DNA from: Alphaproteobacteria bacterium
Lineage (GTDB): Bacteria > Pseudomonadota > Alphaproteobacteria > Micropepsales > Micropepsaceae
Length of the DNA stretch: 64,000 bases
Reading direction: 5' to 3'
Assembly (NCBI GenBank): GCA_019245415.1
Contig: JAFARO010000004.1
Coordinates: forward strand, 868,001-932,000
Position 1 is the first letter of the stretch, and each line of letters begins with the position of its first letter. Shown here piece by piece: positions 8,801 through 18,000 of this stretch. The position numbers were made by a program, and so were the translations under genes. The notes under the pieces were generated by a model that was not told the origin of the DNA, made no database searches, and worked only from the letters and a program-made list of their open reading frames with translations.

Positions 8801-9273
8801 CGGAGGACGTCGCCGAGCACTGGTCGCCGCAGATCAACATCGGCGCCGCAGTGCTGATCCCGGAGGATTACGTCGCCGACCTCAATGTGCGCATGTCGCT
8901 CTACCGGCGCCTGGCGGGCATCGAGAGCCGCGAGGACATCGAGCGCTTCGCGGCGGAGCTGATCGACCGCTTCGGCCCGCTCCCCGACGAGGTCAAGCAC
9001 CTGCTCGACATCGTGGCGATCAAGCATCTCTGCCGCACGGCGCAGGTGGAGAAGATCGAGGCAGGGCCCAAGGGCGCCACCATCGCCTTCCGCGGCAACC
9101 AGTTTCCCAATCCCGGCGCGCTGGTGCGCCTCATCGCCGAGCATCAGGGCACGATGAAAGTGCGTCCGGATCAGAAGGTGGTCGTGGCGCGCGACTGGCC
9201 GTCCCCGGAACAGCGCCTCAAAGGCGCCGCCGCGCTGGTGGGGCAGTTGGCGAAACTGGCGAAGGCGGCGTGA
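5806..9273 (+). CDS. mfd: Transcription-repair coupling factor Mfd
   Basis: A complete 1155-residue Mfd. It recognises RNA polymerase stalled at DNA lesions, displaces it and recruits UvrA. The N-terminal UvrB-like module (PAWDCLPYDRMSPK, about residues 67-80), the RNA-polymerase-interacting CarD-like domain (PGDLVTHIEHGVGRYLGL, about 488-505), and the RecG-like motor are all visible: Walker A GDVGFGKT at about 638-645, DEEQ box in VVVDEEQHFGVG at about 734, TATPIPRTL, and GRIGRG. The C-terminal TRCF domain follows (LNVRMSLYRRLAGI). The ATG lies inside the end of sdhE. Confidence 0.97.
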   Translation: MERLTYIAREPGRLTVTGVPGGYDAYLAAEAAQRGNGLVVLVATEELHAAALVESIRFFAPDLAVRHFPAWDCLPYDRMSPKSDIESERLATLAALTRLQGAAVVVTVVNALLQRVPPRAAIESASFHARIGKDIGYDKLTAFLAANGYVNASTVREPGDFALRGGIVDLWPPGSEQPLRLDFFGPTLEAIRRFDAETQLSGDSVDEIELLPASETPLDAKSISRFRAGYVARFGPASDDPLYEAVSAGRKAQGMEHWLPLFHETLETLFDYAPKALFLLSHQSEEAKNARLELFRDYYAARKDLLIQKETDPKHAVKAPPYKPLPPEQLYLTDDEWKAALERHRVRDLSPFQAPESKHSVDAGARPGRDFAPERKANANVFEAAVGHIKALDRKVLVGAWSEGSVERLGGVLSDHGLKAIRRVKDWPDALKLAKGAIGIACLSVEHGFEAQDFAVVSEQDILGDRMVRPSRHRRAQNFLQEASSLAPGDLVTHIEHGVGRYLGLKTIDAAGAPHDCLELQYDGGKLFLPVENIELLTRYGADEGTAQLDRLGGAGWQTRKAKMRERVREMAAELIRIAAARELKALPATDPPQGVYDEFCARFPYQETEDQEKAIADTIEDLAKGRPMDRLVCGDVGFGKTEVALRAAFVVAMSGQQVAVVVPTTLLARQHFRTFCERFAGFPVKLRQLSRFVDAKEARETRASLESGDVDIVIGTHALLSKSIKFRNLGMVVVDEEQHFGVGHKERLKALKADVHVLTLTATPIPRTLQLALSGVRDLSLIATPPIDRLAVRTFVTPFDPLTVREALLREHYRGGQSFYVAPRIADLREMAEFIKATVPEVKAAVAHGQLASGALEDVMTAFYDRRIDVLISTNIVESGLDIPSANTLIVHRADMFGLSQLYQLRGRIGRGKQRAYAYLTTPSDRKLTETADRRLQVLQSLDQLGAGFSVASHDLDIRGAGNLLGEEQSGHVREVGIELYQEMLEEAVAQMRSGATAEDVAEHWSPQINIGAAVLIPEDYVADLNVRMSLYRRLAGIESREDIERFAAELIDRFGPLPDEVKHLLDIVAIKHLCRTAQVEKIEAGPKGATIAFRGNQFPNPGALVRLIAEHQGTMKVRPDQKVVVARDWPSPEQRLKGAAALVGQLAKLAKAA

Positions 9274-9275
9274 TC

Positions 9276-9473
9276 GCGTCGCCCTTCGAGGCTCGCTACG
9301 CTCGCACCTCAGGGTGACGCGCTCTCGATCATACCGTCATCCTGAGGCGCACCGCGAAGCGGTGCCTCGCGTCGCCCTTCGAGGCTCGCTACGCTCGCAC
9401 CCCAGGGTGACGCGCTCTCGAGCATACCGTCATCCTGAGGTGCACCGCGAAGCGGTGCCTCGAAGGACGACGG
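9276..9473. repeat. Tandem duplication of a family B palindromic repeat (93-bp period)
   Basis: GCGTCGCCCTTCGAGGCTCG starts at 9276 and again at 9369, and each unit runs 93 bp to GGTGCCTC. The two copies (9276-9368 and 9369-9461) differ at only about three positions. Each contains inverted arms of the CTTCGAGGCTCGC...TCATCCTGAGG type seen at 21976, 29304 and 30551. The array fills the convergent gap between mfd and the alcohol dehydrogenase and may act as a bidirectional transcription barrier; that role is speculative. Confidence 0.85.
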
Positions 9474-10529
9474 TCACGGCATCAGCACCACGCGGCCGAC
9501 GATCCTGCCTTCGCGCAGATCCTCGAGCGTCTGGTTGGCGGCGGAGAGCGGACGCTTGCTCACCGGTACCGGATCGACCTTGCCTTCGCGCACCAGCTTC
9601 ATCATCTCCTGCGTGTCGGAGAGCGAGCCGACCATCGAGCCCTGGATGGCGATGGCGCGGAAGGGGAACATCGGCAGCGGCATCTGCATGGCACCGCCGA
9701 ACAGGCCGACGATGATGACTTTGCCGCCGCGCCGCACGCTCTGGCTGGCGAAGGCGAAGCTCTTCTCCGACCCGACGAAATCGACGACCGCATAGGCGCC
9801 GCCGCCGGTCTCGGCCATCAGCCGCTTGGCCTCGCCGTCCTTCGACGGGTTGTAGGTGGCGCTGGCGCCGGCTTTCTTCGCGGCTTCGAGATGGCTGTCG
9901 ACGATGTCCGCGGCGAGAGGCCCTTTGCCAAACAGCGCGCGCGCGAACTGCACGCCCATCATGCCGACGCCGCCGCAGCCGAGCACCAGCACCTGGTCCT
10001 TGTCGGCGAGCTTGCCCACCTTCTTCATTGCGGCAAACGCCGTGAGGCCGGAGCACATATAGGCCGCGCCCAGCGCCGGATCGACATTGCCGTAATCGAT
10101 GAGATAACGCGGATGCGGCACCATCACATGCGTCGCGTAGCCGCCGGGGCAGCCATTGTTGCAGCCGAGCTGCCGCGGTCCGCCGACGCAGATGTTCTCC
10201 TCGCCGCGCAGGCAGGAGGGGCACTTGCCGCAGCCGATCCAGGGAAACGCCGCATAGCGCGTGCCGATCCTGACCTCCTTCGCGTCTGCACCGACGGCGA
10301 CGACTTCGCCCTCGATCTCGTGGCCCAAAGTGTGGGGAAGCTGGATGTTTGCCATCGGCAGCTTGTTGCCTCCGCCGAGATCGAAATAGCCGTCATGGAT
10401 GTGCACGTCGCTGTGGCAGACCCCGGCGTTGTGCACCTTGAGGAGGACCTCGGTGCCGCTGGGCGTGGGCGTCGGGCTCTCGATCTCCTTCAAAGGGGCG
10501 CCGAATTCGACGACGGCCTGGCTCAGCAT
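9474..10529 (-). CDS. Zinc-dependent alcohol dehydrogenase (MDR superfamily)
   Basis: About 351 residues of a medium-chain zinc alcohol dehydrogenase that would oxidise alcohols or reduce aldehydes with NAD(P). Catalytic zinc ligands are C38 (GVCHSD) and the GHE at 69-71. The structural zinc site is complete (C100, C103, C106, C114 in GCGKCPSC...ENIC). The coenzyme-binding LGCGGVG motif follows in the middle. I start at the ATG at 10529 because GGAG lies 7 nt upstream; two upstream in-frame codons (10535 and 10577) have no such signal. The substrate is unknown. The gene ends against the tandem repeat and stands alone. Confidence 0.9.
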   Translation of the reverse strand: MLSQAVVEFGAPLKEIESPTPTPSGTEVLLKVHNAGVCHSDVHIHDGYFDLGGGNKLPMANIQLPHTLGHEIEGEVVAVGADAKEVRIGTRYAAFPWIGCGKCPSCLRGEENICVGGPRQLGCNNGCPGGYATHVMVPHPRYLIDYGNVDPALGAAYMCSGLTAFAAMKKVGKLADKDQVLVLGCGGVGMMGVQFARALFGKGPLAADIVDSHLEAAKKAGASATYNPSKDGEAKRLMAETGGGAYAVVDFVGSEKSFAFASQSVRRGGKVIIVGLFGGAMQMPLPMFPFRAIAIQGSMVGSLSDTQEMMKLVREGKVDPVPVSKRPLSAANQTLEDLREGRIVGRVVLMP

Positions 10530-10615
10530 GTGCATTCTCCGGATGTCTTTCGGTTGCCAGTGTGGCACGCGGGCCATAGGCTCTCAACGGATGACATCAT
10601 GACGCAGAGGAAAGC

Positions 10616-11458
10616 TTGCCGGAAAGCATCCGCGATTTCTGTCTGAAACCTCTCGCGTCGCGGCACTTGCAGGCGCTCGTTTCGTTGCCGGCGGGGATTG
10701 AGACGCTGGCGCGCCTGCCGTCGGCGCTGATGATCCACCGCTACATTGCGCCGGCCTATGGCGAGACGCTGTCCGAAACGCGGATCGAGGAGCAGCATCT
10801 GCGCGCGGTGGACGCCATCCTGGACGAGGTGATGCGCAAGGACTGTTCGCCGCTCGATATCGCGCGCCGGCCGCCGCAGCGCACCGTCGGCGTCTGTAGG
10901 CATTTCAGCCTGCTGTTGGCCGCGATGCTCAGGGCGAAAGGTGTACCTGCGCGCCCGCGTTGCGGCTTTGCGGCCTATTTCGAGAAGGGCCGGTTCGTCG
11001 ATCACTGGGTATGCGAGGCGTGGCACGGCGGACGCTGGAGGTTGATCGATCCGCAGCTCGACGAGGTGCAGCGCAAGGCGTTTGCAATCGCCTTCGATCC
11101 GCTCGACGTGCCGCGCGACCGATTCCTCGTCGCGGCCGAAGCGTGGACGATGTGCCGTGCCGGCAAGGCGAAGCCGGACGATTTCGGAATCCTGGAGATG
11201 GCGGGCTGGTGGTTCATCGCCGGCAATCTGGTGCGCGATCTTGCTGCGCTGAACGGCGTCGTCATGCTGCCCTGGGACGTCTGGGAGCCGATGCCGCAGG
11301 AGGGCGAAGCGATCGATGTCGAGCGCTTCGATCGCCTGGCCGCGGTGACGGCCGACCCCGATGCGCATTGGAACGATGTGCGCGCGCTGTACGAGTCGGA
11401 TTGTCGCGTGCCGCCGCTCGTCTTCAATGCGCTCCGACAGCGCATGGAGCAGGCCTAG
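10616..11458 (+). CDS. Transglutaminase-like cysteine protease-fold protein
   Basis: A 280-residue soluble protein with a transglutaminase-like core. The likely catalytic triad is C94 (GVCRHFS), H130 ([10 protein letters not shown]) and D145 (RLIDPQLDE), in the correct order and spacing. Such bacterial proteins are usually amidases or proteases of unknown substrate rather than cross-linking enzymes. The start is a TTG at 10616, preceded by CAGAGG; no ATG lies nearby in frame. It is divergent from the alcohol dehydrogenase and its stop overlaps the convergent rsmA stop by four bases. Confidence 0.8.
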   Translation: MPESIRDFCLKPLASRHLQALVSLPAGIETLARLPSALMIHRYIAPAYGETLSETRIEEQHLRAVDAILDEVMRKDCSPLDIARRPPQRTVGVCRHFSLLLAAMLRAKGVPARPRCGFAAYFEKGRFVDHWVCEAWHGGRWRLIDPQLDEVQRKAFAIAFDPLDVPRDRFLVAAEAWTMCRAGKAKPDDFGILEMAGWWFIAGNLVRDLAALNGVVMLPWDVWEPMPQEGEAIDVERFDRLAAVTADPDAHWNDVRALYESDCRVPPLVFNALRQRMEQA

Positions 11459-12288
11459 AGCACGAGTTGCCGCGCCAGGGCTGCAAACTCCATCACCGAC
11501 AATGTTTCCGCGCGGCGTGTCGGATCGATGCCGGCGGCGCGGATGGCGTCCTCGGAAAGCAGAGGCTTCAGACTCTGGCGCAGCATCTTGCGGCGCTGGC
11601 CGAAGGCGGCTTCGGTGATCCGCTCGATGTCGGCGAGATTGGCTTGCGCCAGCGGCTGCGCCAACGGCTCGATGCGCACGATGGAGGAGGTGACTTTGGG
11701 CGGCGGGGTGAAGGCGCGCGGCGAGACGTCGAACAGGATCTTCGCGCGCGTGCGCCATGCGGCGAGCACGGAGAGCCGGCCATAGGCCTTGCTGCCGGGC
11801 TGGGCCACGATGCGCTCGGCCACCTCGCGCTGGAACATGAGGGTGAGGCTCTGCCAGAAGAACCCGGGCGCGGTCAGCCATTTCACCAGCAGCGCCGTGC
11901 CGATGTTGTACGGCAGATTGGCGGCGACGCGAACAGGCTCAACGCCGAACATTGCCCGCTCGTCCAGCGCCAGCGCATCGGCTTCGACGATGTCCAGGCG
12001 GCCGGGATAAGCCGCGGCGATCTCGGCCAGAGCCGGCAGACAGCGGCGGTCGCGCTCGACCGCGACGACCCGCGCCGCGCCCTCCGCCAGCAAGGCGCGG
12101 GTGAGGCCGCCGGGACCCGGGCCGACCTCGTAAAGGGTCGTCTCCTCGAGCGGCCCCGCGGCGCGCGCGATGCGGCGCGTCAGGTTGAGATCGAGCAGGA
12201 AGTTCTGGCCCAGCGATCTCTTCGCCGTCAGTCCATGGGCCGCGATCGCCGCGCGCAGCGGCGGCAAATTATCCTCGCGCTCGGGCAT
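11455..12288 (-). CDS. rsmA: 16S rRNA dimethyladenosine transferase RsmA (KsgA)
   Basis: A 277-residue protein that dimethylates two adjacent adenines near the 3' end of 16S rRNA late in small-subunit assembly. QNFLLD (about 28-33), the SAM-binding [10 protein letters not shown] (54-63) and the catalytic NLPYNI (124-129) are present. It is the last gene of the lptF-lptG-lptD-surA-pdxA-rsmA operon; its start lies 20 bases inside the pdxA end. The surA-pdxA-rsmA order is widely conserved in proteobacteria. Confidence 0.97.
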   Translation of the reverse strand: MPEREDNLPPLRAAIAAHGLTAKRSLGQNFLLDLNLTRRIARAAGPLEETTLYEVGPGPGGLTRALLAEGAARVVAVERDRRCLPALAEIAAAYPGRLDIVEADALALDERAMFGVEPVRVAANLPYNIGTALLVKWLTAPGFFWQSLTLMFQREVAERIVAQPGSKAYGRLSVLAAWRTRAKILFDVSPRAFTPPPKVTSSIVRIEPLAQPLAQANLADIERITEAAFGQRRKMLRQSLKPLLSEDAIRAAGIDPTRRAETLSVMEFAALARQLVL

Positions 12289-13228
12289 TGGCGATCCGCG
12301 CGGCCATCTCGACGGCGGCGATCATGCTGCGCGCATCGGCCTTGCCCGTGCCCGCGATGTCGAAGGCGGTGCCGTGATCGGGCGAGGTCCGCACGATGGG
12401 AAGGCCCAAGGTCACGTTGACGCCGTCCCAGAACGACAGCGTCTTGATCGGGATCAGCGCCTGGTCGTGATACATGCACAGCGCTGCGTCGTACGTCGCG
12501 CGCGCCGCTTCGTGGAACAGCGTGTCGGCGGAAAGCGGCCCGCGCACGTCGTGGCCCTGCGCTTTCAGGGCTTCGACCGCGGGCGCGATGACGCGTCCGT
12601 CCTCGTTGCCGAACTCGCCGGGATGGGGATTGAGCCCGGCGACCGCCAGCCTTGGCCGCGCAATGCTGAAATCGGTTTGCAGCGCGGCGAGGATAATGGT
12701 CGCGGTCTCGACGATCGCCGCCGTCGAGATCGCCTGCGGCACTTCTTTGAGCGGCATATGGATGGTCTGCGGTATGACCCGCAATTTGTCGCTGGCCAGC
12801 ATCATCACCGCGCGCTTCGCACCGGTGAGATGCGCGAGATACTCTGTATGACCCGGAAAGCCGAAACCGGCTTGCATCAACACGGCCTTGTTGATGGGCG
12901 CGGTGACGACTGCCGCCGCCGCTTCGGGATGCGATGCGATCTTGACCGCACTCTCGATGGAACCGAGGACTGCGGATGCGTTACGGGGATCGGGCTTACC
13001 TGCGACTGTCGGCACGCTGAGGCGGTTCGAAGCAAGAATGGGATCGCCGGAAATTTCGCCGAAGGCCCGGAACACCATAGGATCGCCGACGAGCTTAATC
13101 TCGCGCTTGCCGATGCGTCCGCCCAATGCACGCCACGCGGCGACCGCGATTTCCGGCCCGATGCCGGCGGGCTCGCCCATGGTGAGGAGGATCGGCGCGT
13201 CCGCTCCCGGCTCAGCGGGTTTCGACAT
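12269..13228 (-). CDS. pdxA: 4-hydroxythreonine-4-phosphate dehydrogenase PdxA
   Basis: A 319-residue dehydrogenase of the DXP-dependent pyridoxal phosphate pathway, oxidising 4-phosphohydroxy-L-threonine. TAPINK (109-114), PGHTEYLA (125-132), NPHPGE (200-205) and MYHDQ (252-256) carry the substrate and metal-binding residues of the family. Its start lies within the last 17 bases of surA and it overlaps rsmA by 20 bases, so all three are coupled in translation. Confidence 0.96.
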   Translation of the reverse strand: MSKPAEPGADAPILLTMGEPAGIGPEIAVAAWRALGGRIGKREIKLVGDPMVFRAFGEISGDPILASNRLSVPTVAGKPDPRNASAVLGSIESAVKIASHPEAAAAVVTAPINKAVLMQAGFGFPGHTEYLAHLTGAKRAVMMLASDKLRVIPQTIHMPLKEVPQAISTAAIVETATIILAALQTDFSIARPRLAVAGLNPHPGEFGNEDGRVIAPAVEALKAQGHDVRGPLSADTLFHEAARATYDAALCMYHDQALIPIKTLSFWDGVNVTLGLPIVRTSPDHGTAFDIAGTGKADARSMIAAVEMAARIANARARG

Positions 13229-14618
13229 TGGCCTGGCGCCGCAGGTCGCGAATATAGCGCCGGGCGAGCATGCTGATCTGCTGCTGGAAGAGCTGGCGCT
13301 CGACCTGTTCCTTGGACGGCGCGATCCAGCGATGCGCTTCGGGCGCGGCGCGCTCGTCGCAGCGGGCGAAGAGTTCGATGCCGGCCGCCGAGGCGAAGGG
13401 CTCGGTGACCTCGCCCGCCTGGATCTTGGCGAGTTCGGCCTGGATCTGCGGGCTCAGATCGCTGAGTTTCATCTCGCCCAAATTCATGAAGATGGCGCCC
13501 TTGCCCTGTGCGACAAGCTTCTGCATTTGCGGGCAGCTGGTGACGCGCATGCGGATTTCGGCGGCGATGTTCATGACCTTCTGCACATAGTCCTGCGCCG
13601 GCTTGGGCGGCATGGGCAGCAGAAGCCGCGCGAGCGGCAGGTAGCCGGGCTTGCCCGGCGGGGGGGCGGGCTTCTTGACCTCCGGCAGCTTGGCGCCCGC
13701 CGGCTCGGCCTTGTCGCGCATGCCCAGGATGTAATAGCCGCCGGCGGAGCGGATCGGGTCCGAGACGCCGCCGATATTGAGCTTGTGGACGGCGTCGTTG
13801 AGTTCGGGCGGCAACTGGCCGTCGGCCACCCAGCCGAGATCGCCGCCGGTCGCCGCGGTGGGGCTCTGGCTGAACTGGCGCGCGATCTGCGGGAAGGGCG
13901 CGCCGCTCTGCATCTGCTTCAGGAGATCGTTGGCGCGGTCGCGGACCTTCTGGTCCTGGTCGGGCGATTCGACCGCGAGGAAGATCTCAGACACCTGGTA
14001 GTGCGTCTTGTCCTTGCCCTCCATGATACGGGCAAATTCCTCGTTGACGTCCTGCTCGCTGATGTTGATGCGGTCGCCGTATTCATCCTCGATCGCCTTT
14101 TGCCAGGCGAGCTGCACCGCGATCTGGGCGCGCAAGGTCTCCATCGCCACGCGGGCGCGGGTCAGCACGGTCTTGAGCTGATCCATCGTCAAGTTGTTGT
14201 CTTTGAGGATGCCGTCGATCTCCTTGTCCACCTCGGGCGGAGAGACGGTGATGTTCTTGCGCTGGGCCTCTTCGAGCTCGAGCTTTTCGGTCTTGAGCTG
14301 TTCGAGCACCTGCGGGCGCATGCGCTTGAGGGTCTCGGCCGTGGGCGTCATGCCCGAGGTCGAGATCACCAGCGCCAGGCGCTGGCGCAGGTCGTATTCG
14401 GAGACGATCTGGTCGTTGACCACGGCGGCGACGCCGTTTTCGTTATCGTCCTGGTCGAGCTCGGCGACGGGCGCCGGCTGCGGGGCCGGCGGCTCCGCCT
14501 TGGCAATCTGCGCGGGCTTGGCCGGATGCGGTGCCGCGGCAGCTGCGACGGCAGCCAGCCCCGTCAAGAAGGCAAGCGCGGCGATCCAGCGTATTCGGCT
14601 TTTCGGCAGTGTTCTCAC
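13212..14618 (-). CDS. surA: Periplasmic chaperone and peptidyl-prolyl isomerase SurA
   Basis: A 468-residue SurA-like protein that escorts outer-membrane proteins across the periplasm. A signal peptide is clear (MRTLPKSRIRWIAALAFL then Ala-rich to about residue 28), followed by an Ala/Pro linker and the N-terminal chaperone domain starting at VAAVVNDQIVSEYDLRQRL. A parvulin domain is recognisable in QIARQFSQSPTAATGGDLGWV. A second parvulin region is degenerate, interrupted by a Pro/Lys-rich linker. The start is GTG at 14618. Its position directly after lptD is sensible, as LptD is itself a SurA client. Confidence 0.93.
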   Translation of the reverse strand: MRTLPKSRIRWIAALAFLTGLAAVAAAAAPHPAKPAQIAKAEPPAPQPAPVAELDQDDNENGVAAVVNDQIVSEYDLRQRLALVISTSGMTPTAETLKRMRPQVLEQLKTEKLELEEAQRKNITVSPPEVDKEIDGILKDNNLTMDQLKTVLTRARVAMETLRAQIAVQLAWQKAIEDEYGDRINISEQDVNEEFARIMEGKDKTHYQVSEIFLAVESPDQDQKVRDRANDLLKQMQSGAPFPQIARQFSQSPTAATGGDLGWVADGQLPPELNDAVHKLNIGGVSDPIRSAGGYYILGMRDKAEPAGAKLPEVKKPAPPPGKPGYLPLARLLLPMPPKPAQDYVQKVMNIAAEIRMRVTSCPQMQKLVAQGKGAIFMNLGEMKLSDLSPQIQAELAKIQAGEVTEPFASAAGIELFARCDERAAPEAHRWIAPSKEQVERQLFQQQISMLARRYIRDLRRQANVETR

Positions 14619-14737
14619 GCGGTCTTTCCCGGCATCGACCCGCCCCGGCGGACTGCCCCCAAACGAGCCGGCACAATACGCAATTCCCCAAGGGGTTCAA
14701 GGACGTGCGTCGATCCTGGTTGACGCGGCCAACCCGC

Positions 14738-16909
14738 TCAGGGCCTGTTGTAGGTAAAGATGTCCTGGTGGAACAGGCTGAAGGGCTTGACGTCCTGGTC
14801 GCCGGTCTTCAGCCCGATATGGAGGATGACCGCGGTCGAGGGCGGCAGGCTGAGCTCGCTCGTATATTTGCGCCGATAGGCCAGTGCGATGGCCAGGCAC
14901 TCGTCCTCGTAGCCCAGGCCGTATTCGGTGTTGATCATCTCGCCCGCGATCAGGTCGCGCTGGACGGCGGCGAAGGCCTGCCAGTATTTGAACAGGTTGA
15001 CGTCGAATTGGGCGTTGATTTCTTCGCGTGCACCCAGGCCCAGAGCGGCGGAGGGCGCAAGCTGGACATAGCTCACCTCGGCCGCCGTCCGGCCATAGGT
15101 GCCCAGGAGATAGACTTCGTTGCGCCGCACCGTGCCGCTGTCCTGATCGAAGTCGATGCGATGGGTGAGATCGATATAGGGCGGGAACTTGATGCTGAAG
15201 CGCGCGACGATGTCGGAGGATTTTTCCGAGAGCCCTGAATCGGAACCCAGGATCGGCTCCGCCTTGAGGCGATAGGTTTCGCCGACCACTGCTTCGAGGT
15301 GCGCGATCGGGAATATCGCATCGGCGCGCACGCCGGCGGTGGCGCGCGGACCGTCGTCGACGATGTCGTAGCCCGGCACCTGGTCGAAGCTGAAGACGTT
15401 GTTCTCGTCCAGCTCGAAGGCGACGCTGTCCTCGTCGGGCAGGTTCTTGGGATTGCCGCCATAGGGCGCGCCGATGATCTGCGCGATCGGCTCCAGCACG
15501 AAGGCGCGGCCGTTCTCGCCCTCGGAGACGAAAGGCCAGCGCCAGTCGAGCGCGATATAGGGCAGGCCGCGCTCGACATAGTGACCGCTCGGCGGCAGCG
15601 GAGTCTCGTTGTCGATGTGATAGACGTCGCCGCGTGCGTCCGCCTGCAAGGTGATCATCATGCCGTTGGCGGTGATCCAGGGCTTGCGCCAGCGCACTTC
15701 CGCGCTGACACGCTGCTCGTCGGTGCCGATGTCGCGGGTCAGCGCCACGCTCGACAGATCCAGGCGGAACTGGCCGCCGAGCAGATGATCCTGCGGGATG
15801 TAGCTGTACTCGATCAGCGGCAGCGGCACCGGGAAGGTGCGGTTGTCGTCGGTCGATCTCAGCCCCTGGAAGAAATAGCCCGTGACGGCGAAGCGGCTGC
15901 GGCCGCTTTCGCCCTGGAGAAACAGATCGCTCGTCAGCCGGTCGAGGAAGGAGATGTCGTAGCGCTTGAGGAAGGTCTGGTCGGACGAGACTTGGACGTC
16001 GAACCCGGTCGACCAGACATTGTCGATGGGCGTGCGGCCGGAGCCGAACAGATCGCTGTAGACCTGGTCCTGCTTGAGCGAGACGCCGCCATTGGGATTG
16101 AAACCGAAGCTGCCTTGCAACCACATGCCGCCGTTCATCCAGCGTTCGCGGTATTCGCCCTCGAGCACGTCGCCGCCATGGCTGGTGATCAGGGGCTCGA
16201 TCGTCGCGTCCTGGGACGGCGACAGCGAGACATAGATCGGCAGCCGGATGAAATAGCCGATGGTGCTCGACGAGCCGAAATCGGGAAGCAGCAAGCCGGA
16301 CGAGTAGCGCACGGTCGGATCGGGCTCGGACATGTACGGCGTGTAGAGGATGGGAACGCCGAAGGCCTCGATCGTGGCGTCCTTGAAGCGGATGCGGTGC
16401 TTGAGCTGGTCGTGCACCACGCGGTAGGCCTTGATGCGCCACACGGGCGTGCGCTGTCCCGGCTTGTCGCAGATCTTGCAGGGCGTGTAGGCCGCGTGCC
16501 ACGCGGTGGTGAAGCGGTCCTGGTTGCGCTGGGCGCTGGTGGCGGCGAGACGTCCGCTCCTGCCGATCAGCGCCGCGAAGCCCTTGAGCGCTCCGTCGCG
16601 CATCTTGTCGGTGAGCACGACACTGCTGGCGAAGGCGACGTTGCCCTTGGCGTCCATCAGGCTGACATGCCCGCTGGCCGTCATCACGTCCTTGTCCTGG
16701 TCGTAGTCGAGCTTGTCGCACATCAGGATGCGGCCGTCGCGATCGACCTCGACATGGCCCTGCGCCGCGATGATATGGCGGTCGGCGTCGTAGACCACCT
16801 GGTCGGCGAGCAGCAGCACGTCGCCGTCCTGCTGTTTCTGGCGGCCGGCGGCGTGCGCGCTGCCCGCGGCCAGGATGAGCGCCGCGGCGAGGATGACGAA
16901 GCGGCTCAT
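14738..16909 (-). CDS. lptD: LPS-assembly outer membrane protein LptD
   Basis: About 723 residues. LptD is the beta-barrel that inserts lipopolysaccharide into the outer leaflet. A signal peptide (MSRFVILAAALILAAGSAHA) leads into the N-terminal OstA-like jellyroll domain (DVLLLADQVVYDADRHIIAAQG...), then a long barrel rich in alternating aromatic residues and ending YNRP. I start at 16909, 7 nt from AGGAGG; the adjacent ATG at 16912 is equally in frame. The lptG stop overlaps this start region. Much of the upstream open frame (to 17377) is an artefact inside lptG. Confidence 0.95.
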   Translation of the reverse strand: MSRFVILAAALILAAGSAHAAGRQKQQDGDVLLLADQVVYDADRHIIAAQGHVEVDRDGRILMCDKLDYDQDKDVMTASGHVSLMDAKGNVAFASSVVLTDKMRDGALKGFAALIGRSGRLAATSAQRNQDRFTTAWHAAYTPCKICDKPGQRTPVWRIKAYRVVHDQLKHRIRFKDATIEAFGVPILYTPYMSEPDPTVRYSSGLLLPDFGSSSTIGYFIRLPIYVSLSPSQDATIEPLITSHGGDVLEGEYRERWMNGGMWLQGSFGFNPNGGVSLKQDQVYSDLFGSGRTPIDNVWSTGFDVQVSSDQTFLKRYDISFLDRLTSDLFLQGESGRSRFAVTGYFFQGLRSTDDNRTFPVPLPLIEYSYIPQDHLLGGQFRLDLSSVALTRDIGTDEQRVSAEVRWRKPWITANGMMITLQADARGDVYHIDNETPLPPSGHYVERGLPYIALDWRWPFVSEGENGRAFVLEPIAQIIGAPYGGNPKNLPDEDSVAFELDENNVFSFDQVPGYDIVDDGPRATAGVRADAIFPIAHLEAVVGETYRLKAEPILGSDSGLSEKSSDIVARFSIKFPPYIDLTHRIDFDQDSGTVRRNEVYLLGTYGRTAAEVSYVQLAPSAALGLGAREEINAQFDVNLFKYWQAFAAVQRDLIAGEMINTEYGLGYEDECLAIALAYRRKYTSELSLPPSTAVILHIGLKTGDQDVKPFSLFHQDIFTYNRP

Positions 16910-18000
16910 CATCCGTCCTCCTGATGGAAGACGAGAGTCATGCCGATGAGGATGGCGGCGAGCGCCGGCGCGGTGGCCGCGATCAGGACGGGCAGGATGC
17001 CGGACTGGCCCAGCGCGCGGGTGAGATCGCTGAAGAAGTAGATGGCAAAGCCCGACAGCGCGCTGACCAGGATCATGCGCGCCACGCCGCCGCCGCGCTG
17101 CAGACGCACCGAGAAGCTCGCCGCCATGAACACCATCGCGGCGAACAGCACCGGCAAGGCGAGCAGGGTGCAGAAATAGAGCTCGTGCCGCGTCGCGGCG
17201 AAGCCGGCGTTCTGCGCGGCGCGGATGAAGCCCGGCAGCTCCCAGAACGACAGCGTGTTGGGCGAGGCAAAGCTCTCCTGGATCTGGGTCGGCGTCATGC
17301 TGGTCGGCAATTCGTAGCGCGCGAAATGGCTGACGACGCCGTCCAGCCCGCTGACATTGGCGTCGCGCAGCAGCCATGCCTGCGCTTCGAGGCTGGCGCT
17401 GCGCGCGCCGATGCGGCCGAGGAAGTGGTCATGCGCTGCGTAGCGGAAGACGTCGACGTCCTCGAGCTCGACGCCCTGGTGGGCGACGCGCAAGGCATGG
17501 ATCACCGATTGGTGCGTCTCGTCGCCCTGGCGCAGCCACAGTCCGTTGATCGAGACCGCGAGCTGGGACTCTTCCCCGCGGATGTACTTCGCCTCGAGCG
17601 CCGCGAACTGCGCGAGCATCTGGGCGGACACCGGCGTGAAGACCATGACCTGGAAGATGCCGAGCAGCACCGCGACGCTGAGCGGCGGCAGCAGGAAATC
17701 CCAGGCCGACATGCCGGCCGCGCGCGTGGCGACGAGCTCCTGGTTGCGCGACAGCCGCGCGAAGGCGAACACCCCGCCCAGCAGCACCGAGAAGGGCAGC
17801 AACTCCTGGCCCAGATCGGGAAGCTGCAGCAGCGCCATGCCGACGATCACGCCGCTGGTGATGTTGCGCCCGGCGGTGCGGTTGATGATATCGACGACGT
17901 CGATCGAGAAGGCCAGCATCAGGAACGCGCCATGGACGATGGCGACGCCGAGCAGGAACTGGGTCGCGAGATATTTGTAGAGCGTCCAGGACCAGCTCAT
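16909..18000 (-). CDS. lptG: LPS export ABC transporter permease LptG
   Basis: A 363-residue inner-membrane permease that, with LptF and the LptB ATPase, extracts LPS from the membrane and pushes it onto the Lpt bridge. It has the family plan: two or three N-terminal helices (TLYKYLATQFLLGVAIVHGA), a large periplasmic jellyroll domain in the middle, and three C-terminal helices (LLALPVLFAAMVFMAASF). The coupling region SRNQELVATRAAGMS is at about 77-91. The start overlaps the lptF stop (ATGA at 17997-18000). The upstream open frame belongs to lptF in another phase and was discarded. Confidence 0.95.
   Translation of the reverse strand: MSWSWTLYKYLATQFLLGVAIVHGAFLMLAFSIDVVDIINRTAGRNITSGVIVGMALLQLPDLGQELLPFSVLLGGVFAFARLSRNQELVATRAAGMSAWDFLLPPLSVAVLLGIFQVMVFTPVSAQMLAQFAALEAKYIRGEESQLAVSINGLWLRQGDETHQSVIHALRVAHQGVELEDVDVFRYAAHDHFLGRIGARSASLEAQAWLLRDANVSGLDGVVSHFARYELPTSMTPTQIQESFASPNTLSFWELPGFIRAAQNAGFAATRHELYFCTLLALPVLFAAMVFMAASFSVRLQRGGGVARMILVSALSGFAIYFFSDLTRALGQSGILPVLIAATAPALAAILIGMTLVFHQEDG

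Noticed and set aside
5749..9144. A very long open frame antisense to mfd (over 1100 codons)
   Set aside because: It is an artefact of GC-rich codon bias opposite a certain gene; the product is a His/Arg/Leu-rich string without domains. Similar antisense frames over recG, the ABC-F gene and the prkA gene were dropped for the same reason.
9276..9473. Repeat array considered as a CRISPR
   Set aside because: Only two units of 93 bp with no spacer variation and strong internal palindromes; no cas gene in the window.
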